DNA from: Anniella stebbinsi
Taxonomy: Eukaryota > Chordata > Lepidosauria > Squamata > Anniellidae
Assembly (NCBI GenBank): GCA_029215795.1
Contig: JARDYH010000001.1
Location: forward strand, 182,287,654 to 182,351,653
Reading direction: 5' to 3'
Length of the DNA stretch: 64,000 nt
In this document: piece after piece, positions 22,275 through 34,604 of the stretch
Numbering within the stretch: the stretch's first letter is position 1
How the letters are laid out: each line of letters opens with the position of its first letter
The notes under the pieces: generated by a model
Seen by the model: only the letters and a program-made list of their open reading frames with translations
The model's database searches: none
Told to the model about the DNA's origin: nothing
Position numbers and translations under genes: made by a program

Positions 22275-24175
22275 CCAACATGTAAAATTTCTGGAAGTTT
22301 TGAAGCCAATGGAAATTTTTGGGGAAATGGAAAAATAGCAATACTCATTATTATTTCAGTGTTCTTTACAGATCTAAAGTTGCTTCATTGTTTTAGGACA
22401 GCCTTCCCCAAGCTGGAGCTCCCCACATATTTTGGACCTACTCTTCAGGCAGCATGGCCAGTGCTCAGGAGTGCTGAGCATTATAGTCCAAAACATCTGG
22501 AGGGCACCAGCCTGGGGAGGCTGCATAAGGAACATAAAGCAGCCCTTATGTTCCTGAAGTTATATTATGTATAACTTGGGTTGCTCATAAAATTATTGTT
22601 ACATTTAAAAACTTTAAAAAGTAAATTCAGTAAATTTGTAATTATTGTTGTTTGAATAAACCATACTTTAACATTTAATGTACCAAATAATTATTTTATG
22701 AGCAAACCAGGTTTCTAGTTTATGTCTGACCAGAGGGAACCTCAGCAACATCTGAATCATCCTAGAAGCCAGAAGAAGCAGGAAGAAATGGAAACATGGA
22801 AGCCTGGTGTAAAGCATCTGTTCCTATTTGTGAAGAAGTTTAGGGGACTTCCTAAACCTATTCCTGTCTGTGGGGTGGAATTTAGGAAAATCTGATCTGA
22901 AGGAAAAGCTACTGAGATCTTATTTAGCTGGGAAAGACTGGGTTTAGGAATGGTAAGCAACCATATTAATTTAAGAACCGTTAAGCAGTCTCAACCTATT
23001 ACTTGAAGAGTGATATTTTATTCACTTTTGTAAATATTTTTTGTTAATGAACATCTTACTTTTTTGTTCATTTTGAAAAGTTGTCTCTAGTGGTGGTGTC
23101 AGTCTCATGCCTATGCTATAGGTACCCAGCCACTACATTTCTTTTAGGTAAAGAGAGTTCATTGTAGTGGCAGCAGTTAAAAGGTTTTATAGCTGAGGCA
23201 GTTTCTCTTAGTGGTGAGGTCTAATTGAGAACTATATTAAACATTGTAGCAGTGAATTCCATAGACCCAAACCTCAAAGTTAATTTAAAAAAATGGAAAT
23301 GTAGGTGGGGTCAGAGATGTAAAATTTCCGGAAATTTGAAGCCATGGGGAAAAAACCGTGTTTTTTTTCCAGGGGGTTTCGGAAAAAAACGTAAATGTTT
23401 GGAAAAATTGAAAAAATGCAATATTAGCACTTTTTACAGATTGAAAGTTACTTTGTAACTTTGCACAGAAATTGTAACAATCTGATACTCTACATAGTTT
23501 TTAGAAATCTTTTGGAGAAGTAAATATATAAACACCTTGTCTTAAACATTTTATGCATCATTGCTAAAATAAAACTTTCCATAATCTGTTTTTTCTTCAT
23601 TTTTTTCATTTTTTCGGGGGGAAAACAAAAAAGGCTTTGGAGAAAACTGTTTTTTCCCGGCTTTTTTCCAGGCCTTCACATCTCTAGGTGGGATGATAAC
23701 CTGCATCAATTGTCTGCTACAGCATCTAACCAGAAAAAGCTTAGAAACTCAGGCCTCTTTAAAACAAAACCACTTCATAATTTTCTTCCATATTATGATG
23801 TGGTGAATCTACCCACAGTCAGTAAAAGATCAATAATTTTAGATTAATAATTTTAATAAGGAGTTGAAGGGATAATTATGCTGGGAATCTTACAGAAAGG
23901 GTTAAAACATTTTCTGCCATAGCTTCATTATTCCCAGAATTTTACATCTGTAGTCTTTCTATAAAAGTCTTTGTATTACATAGTTTTTAGAAATCATTTT
24001 GGGGGACTAAGACTGGACAACATTATATAAACAACTTGTTTTAAATTCTAAAATAAATTATTTCATAATCCAAAGCTGTTCAATTTTTCCAAATTTTCAG
24101 GAAAAACAAAAATGGTCCTTGGGGAAAAAAATAGAAACCACCCCCACTGAATCTTTCCAGAACTTCACATCTCCA
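22275..24175. repeat. Three pieces of an AT-rich palindromic dispersed repeat
   Basis: The left-type end gatgtaaaatttccggaaat with tttgaagcc occurs at about 23316 and, in variant form, at 22280. A right-type end ccaggccttcacatctctag occurs at about 23668, with a variant (ccagaacttcacatctccat) near 24158. The 23305-23695 copy has both ends and is rich in long t, a and g runs. It is probably a MITE; no duplication could be defined. The sequence between the pieces shows nothing recognisable. Confidence 0.45.
22399..22523. mobile_element. hAT-like MITE of the gcc-ttccccaa type
   Basis: cagccttccccaagctggag at the left pairs with the right end caccagcctggggaggctg, and attttggacc pairs with tagtccaaaa. 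This short palindromic element, with its phrase aaaacatctggagggcacca, is common in reptile genomes. No duplication is assigned. Confidence 0.62.
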
Positions 24176-24528
24176 TATGCAGCACATTAGTAGTGCAGTA
24201 AATTATGTCAGATTTGCATCCATGGATCTTTACTGCTAGCAAAGCTTTCAAATGCCTGTTGCTGGTATATTTCAGATAACTGGAGTTTGTATTTTTCTAC
24301 CTTTGATTCTCAGTTAGTGGAGTTCTTGATGTTTAGAAGACAGAATACTAAATTAAAGGCAACGATGTAACTATAGGTATTAATTTATTTTATCTAATTG
24401 GACAGATTGTAATAAATACCAATTATAGGGTGATTTTTAAAAAAAGTTTAGAGTAGAAACTCAAAATGCAATTGATAATTCACTCAAATCACTTTGCCTT
24501 ATATAATAATGAATTTGTCTCCCGATAG

Positions 24529-24623
24529 TTGTTTGTTATTTGGCCATTTTTCAACTGGAAGTACTTGGACTTCAGCAGTTCAGCAGAATAGTCAAGTCAA
24601 TGGGCGTTTCTAAGATATGTAAG
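24529..24623 (+). CDS. CFAP99: CFAP99-like exon 3
   Basis: Acceptor cccgatag and donor gtaatt flank 95 bases. Two bases complete the split Val codon, then 31 codons read VCYLAIFQLEVLGLQQF to MGVSKICK, ending in phase 0. No stop is present and both splice phases agree with the neighbouring exons. Confidence 0.73.
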
Positions 24624-25588
24624 GTAATTAAAATAATACTGATTCTGCAAAATTAAAAGCAATCCAGCAATGTTGTAATCTAATATCTGAAATAGTGTAT
24701 GGCTGTTAAAAACTGAATGCTGTTCAACACTTTCTCTAGTTTTAGCAGTGGGCTAGACATTGAGCCATCTACAAAGGGACATGGTTGGAAGAAGAAATAT
24801 ATATACAACACTGTTGTTACCGGGGGAACACAACTCACATATAAATAGCTTTTATATTTCCTCACATATAAATAGCTTTTATATTCCACAAAATCTTTTC
24901 CAGACAGTAGTTGCATTAGTCTATTGCAACAAAAACAACAAAATGCAAGTTATAAATGTAACTACGCTTATGGAACTGTTTCTATATTAGAGGGAAGTAT
25001 GGAAATTGGTTATGGGGAATAATGGTGGGAAAGGGTGGGGAGGGGGAAAAGATTACTTAGGACACAACCCTATGGCTTTGCGCTCCTGCAATTTGGAAGC
25101 CTCTGTACTCGGAGACGTCCAACATTCTTATGCCCTGCCAAGCTGAAGCCTCCCTTTAATTTTTTGCTAGAATTGGGCTTTTTCCCTGTCTAGCGAGGGT
25201 GCTTTGGTTGGGGAGGGGAGGAGGCTCAGTATTAATCATATCCAGGCCTCTCTGGTCTTCTCTCTTCCCCACCCACCATAATGCCCTCTTTTTTTTCATC
25301 TCACCAAGGTTGATTTTTCAACCCCATAGAGGCAGCCCAGCGCTGTTCTGTCTACACCAGCTGCAAAGGGGCAGGATTTGAAACTGCAACTCCCCCTTTC
25401 AAGGTTGGAGCGCTGTCTCCAATCTCAGATTGCGGGGGAATCTGATGGTTAGACAAATATCTAACCATCTAATGACAGTAAACTCCCCATGGATCCTTAT
25501 GTAACTTATCAAGTAGCCTTATATGCAGTGGCTGTTAAATGGACCAGCGCAAAAGACCTAAAAGCTGTTTCTATAGATTTGATTCACT
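24624..25588. other. Intron 3 stretch with one short tandem duplication
   Basis: A 27 bp unit beginning ctcacatataaatagctttt is duplicated directly at about 24836-24890. The remainder, including a g-rich patch at 25020-25050, contains no element or gene that I recognise. Confidence 0.5.
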
Positions 25589-25898
25589 AGATAAAAACCA
25601 GGTCAGGGCTCATGTCACTTTAACAGTTGTAGAGAAAAGGGAATTTCAGCCAGTGTCATTTGTATGCAATTAGTTCCTGGTGAAATTCCCTCTTCGTCAC
25701 AACAGTTAAAGTTGCAGGGGCCCTGCCTTCTTTTGTATATGGTCCCTCTAGTATAGTGCCTGCACCTTTAACTGTTGTGATGAAGAGGGAATATCACCAG
25801 GAACTAATTGCATACAAATGACACTGGCTGAAATTCCCTTTGCTCTACAACTGTTAAAGTTACATGAGCCCTGACCTGGATTTTATCTGGTCAGCCTA
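25589..25898. mobile_element. Foldback hAT-like element, copy 2
   Basis: The same 320 bp family as 18831-19150: left ataaaaaccaggtcagggct and right gccctgacctggattttatc, ending tctggtcagccta. The outermost left bases (taggctgacc) are missing, so the target-site duplication cannot be read. The centre again holds the gtatatggtccctctagtat block. Confidence 0.78.
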
Positions 25899-25904
25899 AT
25901 CTAC

Positions 25905-26290
25905 CAGTCCTTTTGATACTGTCATCCATGGTATCTTGGCAGGGTCTTGAGTGTGCTATTTTGCACTCGTTCTGCCCCATTCTGTTGGGCTTTATCCAGA
26001 AGGTGGTGCCGGGGGATTACGGTTTGACTCCACAGCTGTTGGCCTGTGGTATCCCACAGGATTCTATTGTGCTGTTCCTCTTGTTTAATATTTACATTAA
26101 ACTGCTGAAGCTTTTAGAAATGATGTAAAAACATCTTTTTAATTTAGCTTTTAAGATTATGTAGTTCTAATGTTTTATGGTTTTTAACTTTTTTAAATTG
26201 TGTTAAAGTTTTATTGTTTTAAACTTCTGTTCACCTTGATGGTGTTTTAGCAAATAAGGTGGTATATAAGCATTAATAAGTACTAACTAA
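25905..26290 (+). mobile_element. L2 LINE fragment with deleted middle
   Basis: The start reads in broken frames as the L2 reverse transcriptase block around FDTVIHGIL and a ggtatcccacaggattctat (GVPQGS) block. It then jumps to the end of the element, with a 3' UTR ending ggtggtatataagcattaa. Confidence 0.68.
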
Positions 26291-27797
26291 TGTTGAGCCT
26301 GGCTGGTGTAGGTAGGGACACACTACTATAATTTAACAATAAAAGAAACATTAATGCATCTCCTTAAGGCATTTATTCCTCAGCCTTGGGACTCATTTCC
26401 ACTGCTGTTCATGCTTCCTTGGCTTTTGGGAAGTACATAGCCAGAGCACCATACCTAACTTAGAAAAGGTACTCCTTGTGACAGTCCATCAGTTACTTTT
26501 CAAGTACCAAAGGGACTTTTGGTTGAAGTTTTGATGGCTATGAAAGCAACTTGATAAGTTTCCACTGGAGGCCTTCTGTTCAGTTTGTCCCCAGAAAAAG
26601 GCAGTCAGCTACCCATTACATTAGTGGGGTGACTGCTTGCTTCTCCACACACACACTTCCACCCTGTGTCCCTAAAATAAGCATCTGAAGGGTCCCAAAG
26701 CATCCAAAATGGCAGCCAAACTAAGCCCAATAATATGTATACCCTGATGGACAGAGACACTAAAACTTTGGAGGAGGGCCCAAACGTCTTGAAATTAGCT
26801 CATGGCATTAATAGAACATGGATGCCAGGGTGAAGGAGATGAGAAATACATCTATCTCTATTATTGAATACCATAGCCAGGAAGTTGACTCTGTTACTGC
26901 AGCAACATCAGAAGGAGTTGTCTTTCTTACAATCCAAGCTTACATATCTGGAGGATGCAGAAAGGGTAATGACCTGGGCCTTGTAAGAGATGCAATACCA
27001 TGGAATTCATTACGATCTTGCTCAGAGCTCTTTTCAAAGTGTTGCACTTTGTCACCAAGACAACCTCATGAGAAGGGCACAAGGATAACTTACTTGGGAG
27101 AGGAGTATATGCATTCAGCAGTGGCATCTGAACTATCTGACGTAGTTCCAGATGATCAGCACTGGAGGCTGAGGAATTAGAAACTAACCCAGATCCCAGT
27201 ATCATGACTGGTCCTGAGCCACAGTCCAAGCCCAGTGTATCAGGAGCTGTGGAGCCAGGGATCCCTGAAATCCATACCCTCGGTTCCTGCACAGTCTGAT
27301 GACCTGATCCCCTGCATACCACCAACCTGCATCCCCATGGTGACTCAACAGTGTAAAGAATGTGCCTGGAAGGAAAAGGTTGATATCCAGTGAAGACTTC
27401 TGGTTGAAGGAGGAGGATGAGAGGCACTTCCCATCACTTTCTTCCTGCAGCCTCCAACACCACGACCCATTCTCTTTAAGAGGGTCCTCCAATCCTCTGG
27501 AACAGATTTTAAGGAGGCGTGGGAGGCTGCAGTGGGAAGGAAGAATCAGAAAAATTATCTCTCCTCCACTACCTCTGGTGGTAGTATCTTGTAAGTGGAG
27601 AGTCTGTGCATGGAGTTTCAAGTCTGGATCTAACCATATATGCAAGATATCCAGTAATCTCAACAAAATTCAGATAGACATAGGAAAAGTTTTGTATTAA
27701 ATACAATTATAAATACAAAATGTGATCTGCTGTTTAAAGCAGCTGCTTGGTTTTCTCTGTCTTTAGTTCCTTCCATTCATTAGTAAATTCTTTTTAG
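26290..27797. other. Intron 3 right part, unidentified
   Basis: Two overlapping frames (26818-27180 plus, 27202-27666 minus) are open for 120 and 154 codons but have no recognisable domain, and GC content is ordinary. Words like SELSDVVPDDQHW hint at an old LTR-retrotransposon coding piece, but I cannot support it. A short (ca)n run lies at 26647-26657. Confidence 0.35.
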
Positions 27798-27911
<114 letters not shown>

Positions 27912-27929
27912 TAAGTGATTGACACTGCA

Positions 27930-28391
27930 ATCCTGTGAGTGGTCTCTTCACGTGTGAGGGCATGCGATCCGGGCTCTGGCGAAGGACGTGTCACCGACAA
28001 CCATGGGCACCACGCCTCCCATGACAGGGGAGACACAGTGCCCCAGTTGCCCAGCAATGACAGCAGATTATTCCCATCTCCTGCTAACAGGGGAGATGAT
28101 CCTCTCTCCTTTTGACAGGAGATGGGATTCCTCCACCACTGCGTGGCTTGTCTTTCCTCCCCTCCCCACTCCTCCTGACGGAATGGCGGTGCACCGTAAG
28201 GCAAGCACTAACCTCGGCGCCATTTAGTGGGGGGGGCCTCAAGGTGGGGTGGGAGAGACGACAGCTCCATGGAGAGGAGGCAGTCCACTCTACGGCGGCA
28301 CTTCCATGTCTCCCAAAGGCACCCTGGGGTTTGCCATGTGTGGAATGGACTTTCTCCTCTCTGGGGACTAATATGTCATCCGAACACACCC
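27930..28391. mobile_element. Harbinger-like MITE fragment, copy 3
   Basis: The right end taatatgtcatccgaacaca and the preceding 450 bp follow the right part of the element at 8355-9851. Shared blocks are gcatgcgatccgggctctgg, then a caccgtaaggcaagc block, gccatttagtgggg and acttccatgtctcccaaagg. The left inverted repeat is not visible. It begins only about 20 bases after exon 4. Confidence 0.62.
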
Positions 28392-28394
28392 AAT

Positions 28395-28930
28395 CAAGCA
28401 CTATGCACCAGGGTGCTTAGTTTGTTCATGATAAACCGAAATTTCTCAGCAATTCTGCCTTATGGCATTTGAACCGGCCCAAAAACTGACAATGTAGTTT
28501 ATCTTAATTAAATTACATTGTCTTTATTTTGGTAAGGAGGCTGTTATTAAAGATATATTGCATATCTTTGGTAGTTCAGTAGTTTCGCTTTTGACCTTTT
28601 AAAGAACACCCTTCTCAATTCCATCTGGCCCTGGAGACTTACTATTGTTTAATATCAGTTAATTCCTAAACTATAATCTGATTCACACAATAGCTTTTAA
28701 ATGAGGTTCCACACATTTCAAAGCCTCAGTGTGTTCTTGGTTGCTTCCAGTTCACACATTTGTGGTGCTATTTGTTTTTCCCTTGTTGATTCCATATCTA
28801 ATTATTTCAAGACACTATACCTGGCACACCAAAAGAACAGCATCACAAATTAGAAACGAATGAACAACCCAGCAGCTGCAGGAAACAATTATTGTTTCAG
28901 GTAACAGATCAGAGTAATGTCAATATTCAC
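28395..28930. other. Intron 4 stretch, nothing recognised
   Basis: AT-rich, no open frame longer than chance, no repeat structure that I can support. Confidence 0.5.
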
Positions 28931-28932
28931 AG

Positions 28933-29172
28933 TGCAATCCTATAGACATCTATTTAGAAATAAGCCAAAATGAGTTCAGTGGGGCTTACAGCACAATCCC
29001 ATGCATGTCTACTCAGAAGTAAAGCCTCATTGGGTTCAGAGGGACTTCATTTCAGGTAAGCATGCATAAGATTGCAGCATTAGTGCACTTCGACTGCAGT
29101 CCTATAACCCTTACCTGGGAGTCAGCCCCGTTGAACTGAGTGGGGCTTACTTCTGAGTAGACATGCATATGA
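28933..29172. repeat. Palindromic dispersed repeat common in squamates
   Basis: Direct and inverted versions of actcagaagtaaagcctcat and gttgaactgagtggggctta lie head to head. The ends are caatcctatagacatctatt and gtagacatgcatatgattc. Partial copies recur at 5887, 10945, 30200, 30990 and 45408. I know this sequence as a very abundant repeat in lizards and snakes. Its class (probably a DNA-transposon derivative) is not certain. Confidence 0.65.
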
Positions 29173-29174
29173 TT

Positions 29175-29520
29175 CATTGAAAATATTCTAAAAACTAGAC
29201 TTTTCATCAGGGGACTTTATACAAAGACACATTAAAAATACAATGAGCATCAATAAAATGATTTTTTTCTTCTAGAATACACATAAATCCAATAAACCAC
29301 GTTTCATACAATAAAATCAGAAAATATATAATGTGCAAACATCAAATAATCAAAGAAAGTACAACATTCATAGTAAAATGGAAATATGAGGGATCATTAG
29401 TAACCACAAGCACAAACAAAAACGTCAAAATTTGGACAGTTTAGGGTTTGAATCTATGTGTGGTTAGCAGGGGCATTGCTAGGTTCTTAAAAGATCTGGG
29501 GCACAGGCCCGTAACACAAA
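29175..29520. other. Intron 4 stretch, nothing recognised
   Basis: AT-rich, no gene or named repeat seen. Confidence 0.5.
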
Positions 29521-29534
29521 TTTCTATCTACTTA

Positions 29535-29655
29535 TCGAGTCGAAGCGGGGAGAGGGGGTCAGTGCACACTTCTAATGTGTGTGTGTGCATATGCATATAG
29601 ATAGATAGATACATACATACATTAGATGTGTGCACTGATTCCACCCCTCCCCTTC
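29535..29655. repeat. Inverted repeat with GT and GATA/CATA microsatellite in its loop
   Basis: Arms cagtgcacacttctaatgt and acattagatgtgtgcactg, extended by gggagaggggg and cacccctcccc, enclose (gt)n, (gata)n and (cata)n runs at 29578-29622. It looks like a small MITE whose loop became a microsatellite. Confidence 0.6.
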
Positions 29656-29974
29656 AACTCAGACCCTCGTTTAGCAGTTTGGAAAAAATCCCACTTCTGT
29701 TTGGGCCAATTTGGAGTTGGTCGACTTCAGCTCAGTACCAAACCTGAGTCAAGGTTTGGAAAACTGAAGTCTTTATACTTCCTGTTGACTGTCATGGGAT
29801 ATTTTTTTTTAAAAAAAGTAACTTTTTTCTCTTGGTGAGAATTGGATGATAAATGCAGGCATAATATCCCTTAGGAAGGGGATTACACCTGCCCAATATA
29901 AGAAAAATAGGTGCAGGGTTTTTAGCATTATGTATCCTTATGTTTTATTTTTATTTTTTATATGAGCAGCTGGT

Positions 29975-30055
29975 TGGCCACTGTGTGCACAGAATGCTGG
30001 ATTAGATGGACCTTGGTCTGATGCAGCACAAAGATTCAGCCAATGAGTCTGTTTT
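29975..30055 (+). mobile_element. LINE 3' end fragment (CR1-like)
   Basis: The phrase gaatgctggattagatggac followed by cttggtctgatgcagca is a widely distributed reptile LINE or SINE 3' motif. The fragment is too short for a firm family. A possible antisense relative (aacataggaagcagcagtct) is at 30428. Confidence 0.5.
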
Positions 30056-30059
30056 CAAA

Positions 30060-32330
30060 CTCTGAGCATGCACTAAGTGCCTTTCCCTCATTTCTGAAGC
30101 TGGAGTTCATGCAAAATGAGAAAACACAAATGACAAAACCTGCATAGGTCTGGGATGAAAGGGTAGCCAATTCATGAGACTGGAATTGGGTGGGTCAGTG
30201 TATTCAGCTCACAACTCGGGACTTATTTCGGAGTAAATATGCAGAAGATCAGGCTGCAAACCTCCCTGCAACAGTAACTTGTGCTGGAATTCTGTGTACA
30301 CTTTCCTGGGGGTAAGCCTCCTTAAACATAATGGGGCTTAGTTCTGAGTATGTATACATAGGATTGATCTCCCCTCCACTTCCAACCCCCTGCACCCCCC
30401 CTGTTTTTATTAAAGCTTTCTGTTCATAGAAACATAGGAAGCAGCAGTCTTGTGTTGAGTCAGAACCGTTATCCATTATCCCAATATTGTTGGCACTGAC
30501 TGTGGAAGCTGCTTGAATCCTTTGCTGTGCTGGAGCTACTAAACTTCAGCAGAAGTTCCAGTTGGAGGCAGTAAAATCAGATGCTATGTGAAATACCAGA
30601 ATTTCTCATGCAGCTGTTCCTGCCCTTCCCCCTCTCTCTCTTCAAAACCTCATTACAAGCAAGCTCCCAACAGTGGGCATGACGGAGCTGAACAGCTGGG
30701 GAAGAGGGGGGAAAAAGCAATGAGCAATCTGAAAGGAAAGGCGGCAGTCTCACCTCTAGTTTAAAAGGCTGCTGCATACATGCTGCACTTCCTACTGGTC
30801 TGCTAAGGGAGTGATTCCTAAGGCCTCTTTAGTAATCCAGGTAAGGCTACTGAGATCAGAAGGAAGAAGCAGGCTTGCATTAACGTACATGATGGCAATT
30901 GGGGCAGCTCAGAAGATCCAGGGCACAGCTCAGAAGATCTGGAGCCCATGCCCAGGTGGCCTTTCTAACAATACCCCTGGTGGTTAGTCAGAAGTAAGTC
31001 ACACTATGGTCAAATGGGCATATTCTCAGGTAAATGTGCAGAGGAATGCAGCCTAAGAAATCTACAGACATATATTTAATGAAATAATACAGACATTTCA
31101 AATTAATATAAGTCAATATTTTTCCAAGCTGGGTAAAAGCAACTTCTGCTATATGTCTTTCCAGAAGCAAAGCCAGGCCTAGGCTCACCAGCAAACTGCG
31201 CACCTGTTCTTTCAGAAGGAGAACAGATTGAATGCTTCTTTAGATCAGGCTTCCCTCCTACCATTTGTACCTTGAGGGGACTAAGCTTCAGGTTGTTTTC
31301 TCACATCCAGCTCTTCACTGATCTCCAATATTTTCAATATTTCCATGGTTTCCTTAGAATCTGATGTAAAAGGGAGGGATGAGTGTCAACAGTATACCTA
31401 TGGCACAAAACTTGGGATAACCTTCCCCAGTACTTTTACAGAGATGTCTTATAACATGTAGAAGGCAAAAAGAGAGACTTGCTCTCAGAATACACACGAC
31501 TACAGCTGTTTCGGACTGTTGGATTATTTCTTCGGGAGTGATCTTTACCTTCAAATTCTACGAAATAGCTGAAGATGTTTGTTGTCTATCTGCCACCATG
31601 AGGCTAATATGAGGCACCACGGCTAGTATTTGTACGAGCAGCTTCAATCATTCCAAAACACAATGAGCTGTAACACATCTTAATAGTAGTTGGCACTTTG
31701 TGAGCTAGTTTGGTATGTTGCATTCTTTTTTGTTTCTGAGCCTCCCTCCTGCTTTTTGAATAACGTGGAGTACAAGATGAAATCTTACAAAGCCCCAACC
31801 TCTGGCATCTATGATCAGGGGGAAAATGTTAGGATTATGATGCACTGCACTCTCTGAGCATGCATGGAGTGCAAGCACACATCAGCGGAAAACAACAGAG
31901 GCCACTGGTAGCAGGCAGATCTCCTGGTTGCAAGAAATACTCAGTCACAGTAGTGTTTTAAACTACTAGGCTAAGTAGTATATACAGAGCAAGAGAAGAA
32001 ACGTTTTCTATAGACACACCAACTGGACACAAACTTTCTCAGCCTCTCCACACTGTTTCATCACATGTCATACATTTATAGCATTATGAGCCTATCACAG
32101 TGTCGATTGCATATCCCCTTGTGTGTTGCTATGCCTGAGAGTCCAGAGGAAGAAAACCAAACGACCTTGGTCAGAGAGCTATCCAGCTGCACTCTTTTGG
32201 CAGCTTTACAAAACCTTGAGATGGCAATCTCAAATGATTCTTACTTTCTTAGTTCCAGAAAAAACTTCTTACTTGACAAGAACACATTTCACCAAACAAA
32301 AACTTGACAAAAATACTGTCAAATCCGTGA
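30060..32330. other. Intron 4, mostly unidentified with palindromic-repeat fragments
   Basis: Fragments of the 28933-type repeat occur at 30200-30375 (actcgggacttatttcggag, gggcttagttctgagtatg) and 30985-31060. No gene or long open frame is convincing in the rest. Confidence 0.45.
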
Positions 32331-32746
32331 GAACCTAACAAAAGGGGTGGGGGTGGAAGTGTCACACAGGTTGAAGTGTCACCCCTGAAGGGCAGGATGG
32401 AGATGACCTGTTTGGGCCTTGACAGTTATCATTCAGGAGAAGGGCTATTGCATCCACACCTTCACTTTTAAGCAGTTGCGTAGACTTCCCTGCATGTTCC
32501 ATTAAGAAATCATGTAGAGGGGGAAATCTAATGGTGTCTGTCCGTTGACAGAATGGGCACTGTTGCTGGAACAGGATCTGCCTCCCTCTGCAGCCCCCAA
32601 TTGTCCCTAAAAGGGTGGCCAAAGTCTGCTCTGAAAGGTGTGGTACAGGGGAGACGGTGGGAAATCCATTGCTCAAGTAGGAGTCCGCCTGTGCGATGTT
32701 GGATGGAACCCAAAATTAAAATAAGATTGTGTATTTTTGTTTGAAG
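32331..32746. other. Intron 4 end, nothing recognised
   Basis: Overlapping frames on both strands up to 104 codons have no domain and no codon pattern that suggests coding. The exon 5 acceptor follows. Confidence 0.45.
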
Positions 32747-32915
32747 ATGGCAGCCAAAAGTGCAACAATTGATTGATCTACTTGATGATAAGCTAGATAA
32801 AGACACTACTAGAACTTCAAAGATAACCGAACCAAACGAGTTTCACTTGACAGTCCCTAATCCACGAACAATACTGATTCCTGAGCTAATCCTGCAACAA
32901 GAGAAAACAAAACCT
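32747..32915 (+). CDS. CFAP99: CFAP99-like exon 5
   Basis: Acceptor tttgaag and donor gtgagt flank 169 bases. One base completes Arg and 56 codons follow, from WQPKVQQLIDLLDD to ILQQEKTKP, ending in phase 0. The middle is charged and probably helical. The patch TEPNEFHLTVPNPRTILIPE resembles the short proline-rich F-LT-P-PR motifs seen in several ciliary proteins (family knowledge, not tested here). Confidence 0.75.
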
Positions 32916-33144
32916 GTGAGTGATATTTATATGGTTTTTACAAAAAAATAGTTTGTCTGAGTTTTGAAAGTATCTGACTTCAAAAGAGTTTAAGGAATCT
33001 TAAGAAGGAAATAACAAGTTGTTGAAGGAAGCATTTCATATTAGTTATTGAAGATTAAACCTGTGACAAACCCAGTTATCTGTGTAATCTTGTTTGTCTT
33101 TTGAAACACACACAAACTATTGTGTAAAGAGAAGAATCCATATA

Positions 33145-33265
33145 TAACTAAAACAACAAAGAGTCTTGAGGCACCTTACAGACTAACACATTTATTATAG
33201 CATAAGCTTTTGTGGGCTACAGTCAATTCATCAGATGAACCAAGTGTTATCCACTCCATATGGCT
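33145..33265 (-). repeat. Interspersed repeat widespread in sauropsids
   Basis: On the minus strand tagcccacaaaagcttatgc then aataaatgtgttagtctgta and aggtgcctcaagactc. I recognise this phrase as a very abundant interspersed repeat in turtles, crocodilians and lizards. I am unsure whether it is SINE or DNA-transposon derived. Confidence 0.55.
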
Positions 33266-33607
33266 AAACCTGGTGCCTTCCTTTGTAACATTTTCTAGAG
33301 GGGTTAGTTGAGTTAGGCTGTTGCAGGAAAAAAAAGCAGCTATTGGAGTCAGAGGTTGATAAATGTCTTGAATTAAGTCCTTAATTTGATTTTCAGAGAC
33401 TTGTTTTATAAAGTACGGAGGCCATATTTGGACAATAGCCTACAATGGGTTAATAAACAGTAGCTTATATTTTAAAGCTACCCCTACCATACACCTAGGC
33501 TAATAAGCTACTGTGAGTACCATATTGAGCTACCTTTTGTCATTTGCCTCGTCCCCCCACCCCTGTCCTGATGCAGCCCTCCCACCCAAGCAATGGTGCT
33601 GTTTCAC

Positions 33608-33843
33608 CTCTCAAACGCTGGGCATTTGCGGGATTGGGACAGAACTTCACACAGCCTCCCCCAGTCAGGAGGTACCCAATCCACTGTCCAACCCCTGCGC
33701 CGCCATACCTCACCAAGGTATGTACCAAAACAGAGGGAAGTGCCTAGAAAACTTTGAGGGTTTACAGGATTGGGACCAAACTCCACATACAGCCTCTCCT
33801 AGGCGGGAAGCACCAGATCCACCATCAAACCCCTGCGCATTTA
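33608..33843 (+). repeat. Imperfect tandem duplication, two units about 130 bp apart
   Basis: Unit 1 (33618-33705) carries tttgcgggattgggacagaa, cacacagcctccc and aacccctgcgc. Unit 2 (33745-33843) carries tttacaggattgggaccaaa, cacatacagcctctcc and aacccctgcgc. Frames crossing both give a pseudo-repeat protein, with no sign of a gene. Confidence 0.7.
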
Positions 33844-34129
33844 CTAGATTCACTACATTATTATGTATTTCTATCCTTTACTCCTCCAATTTACTGGATC
33901 TCAGTTCAGCATCTCTAAACAACCGGTGAGGAACATTAGTTCAATTAAGCATTAAATTACAATTCTCCCTTCCAAAGTAGCTACTCCCACTAACGAAGCA
34001 ATTTCGTTACATCGTTGTGAATATATCACCGTGTAGATGTATACACTGTTTCCTAGGTTCCTTTCCTGCTTTTGCTTTGACTTCAGGCTCCTTGAACAGT
34101 AATCATCATGTATCCCTGCTCCCATATCT

Positions 34130-34235
34130 TTTCTTTTAAACTGTTGTGGGGAACCTTTTTCAGCCCAAGGACTACATTCCCTTGTGACTAACCTGCTGGG
34201 GCCAAAGCAGTATGCAAGTGGGGCCAAAATAACAA
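34130..34235. repeat. Fragment of a reptile dispersed repeat (gggaacctttt / ggggccaaa type)
   Basis: gttgtggggaacctttttca with ggactacattcccttgtg and gcaagtggggccaaaat resembles a known short hAT-like repeat of reptiles. It is degraded and no ends can be defined. Confidence 0.4.
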
Positions 34236-34344
34236 GTGGATAGGGCCACCTCACATACATACTCTCCCTCATAAATACATACACAAATATGCGCGTATGC
34301 ATACAAATATACGCATTCATGGAATAACAGAACCCACCACCTCC

Positions 34345-34565
34345 CAATCTACTGAACAGCTCTCACAGCTAAGAAGTTACTTTTAATATTTAGCATCTAA
34401 TTCTTTGCGTTTTCTATCCATTGGTTTTAGTACTGCCTTCTGGGGCAACAGAGAACACGTCGGCTCCATCTCCTGCATGAAAGCCTGCCAGTTCTCCCCT
34501 TAATCTTCGCTTCTCCAGCTCTTTCAACCAGAGCTTCGGCTATGGGGCGGTATATAAGTGTAATA

Positions 34566-34604
<39 letters not shown>

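Noticed and set aside
26818..27666. Two frames of 120 and 154 codons on opposite strands in intron 3
   Set aside because: No domain, no splice context, overlapping other frames. Not reported as genes.
32362..32806. Overlapping minus-strand frames just before exon 5
   Set aside because: No recognisable product. They overlap the exon and intron of the plus-strand gene in other frames.
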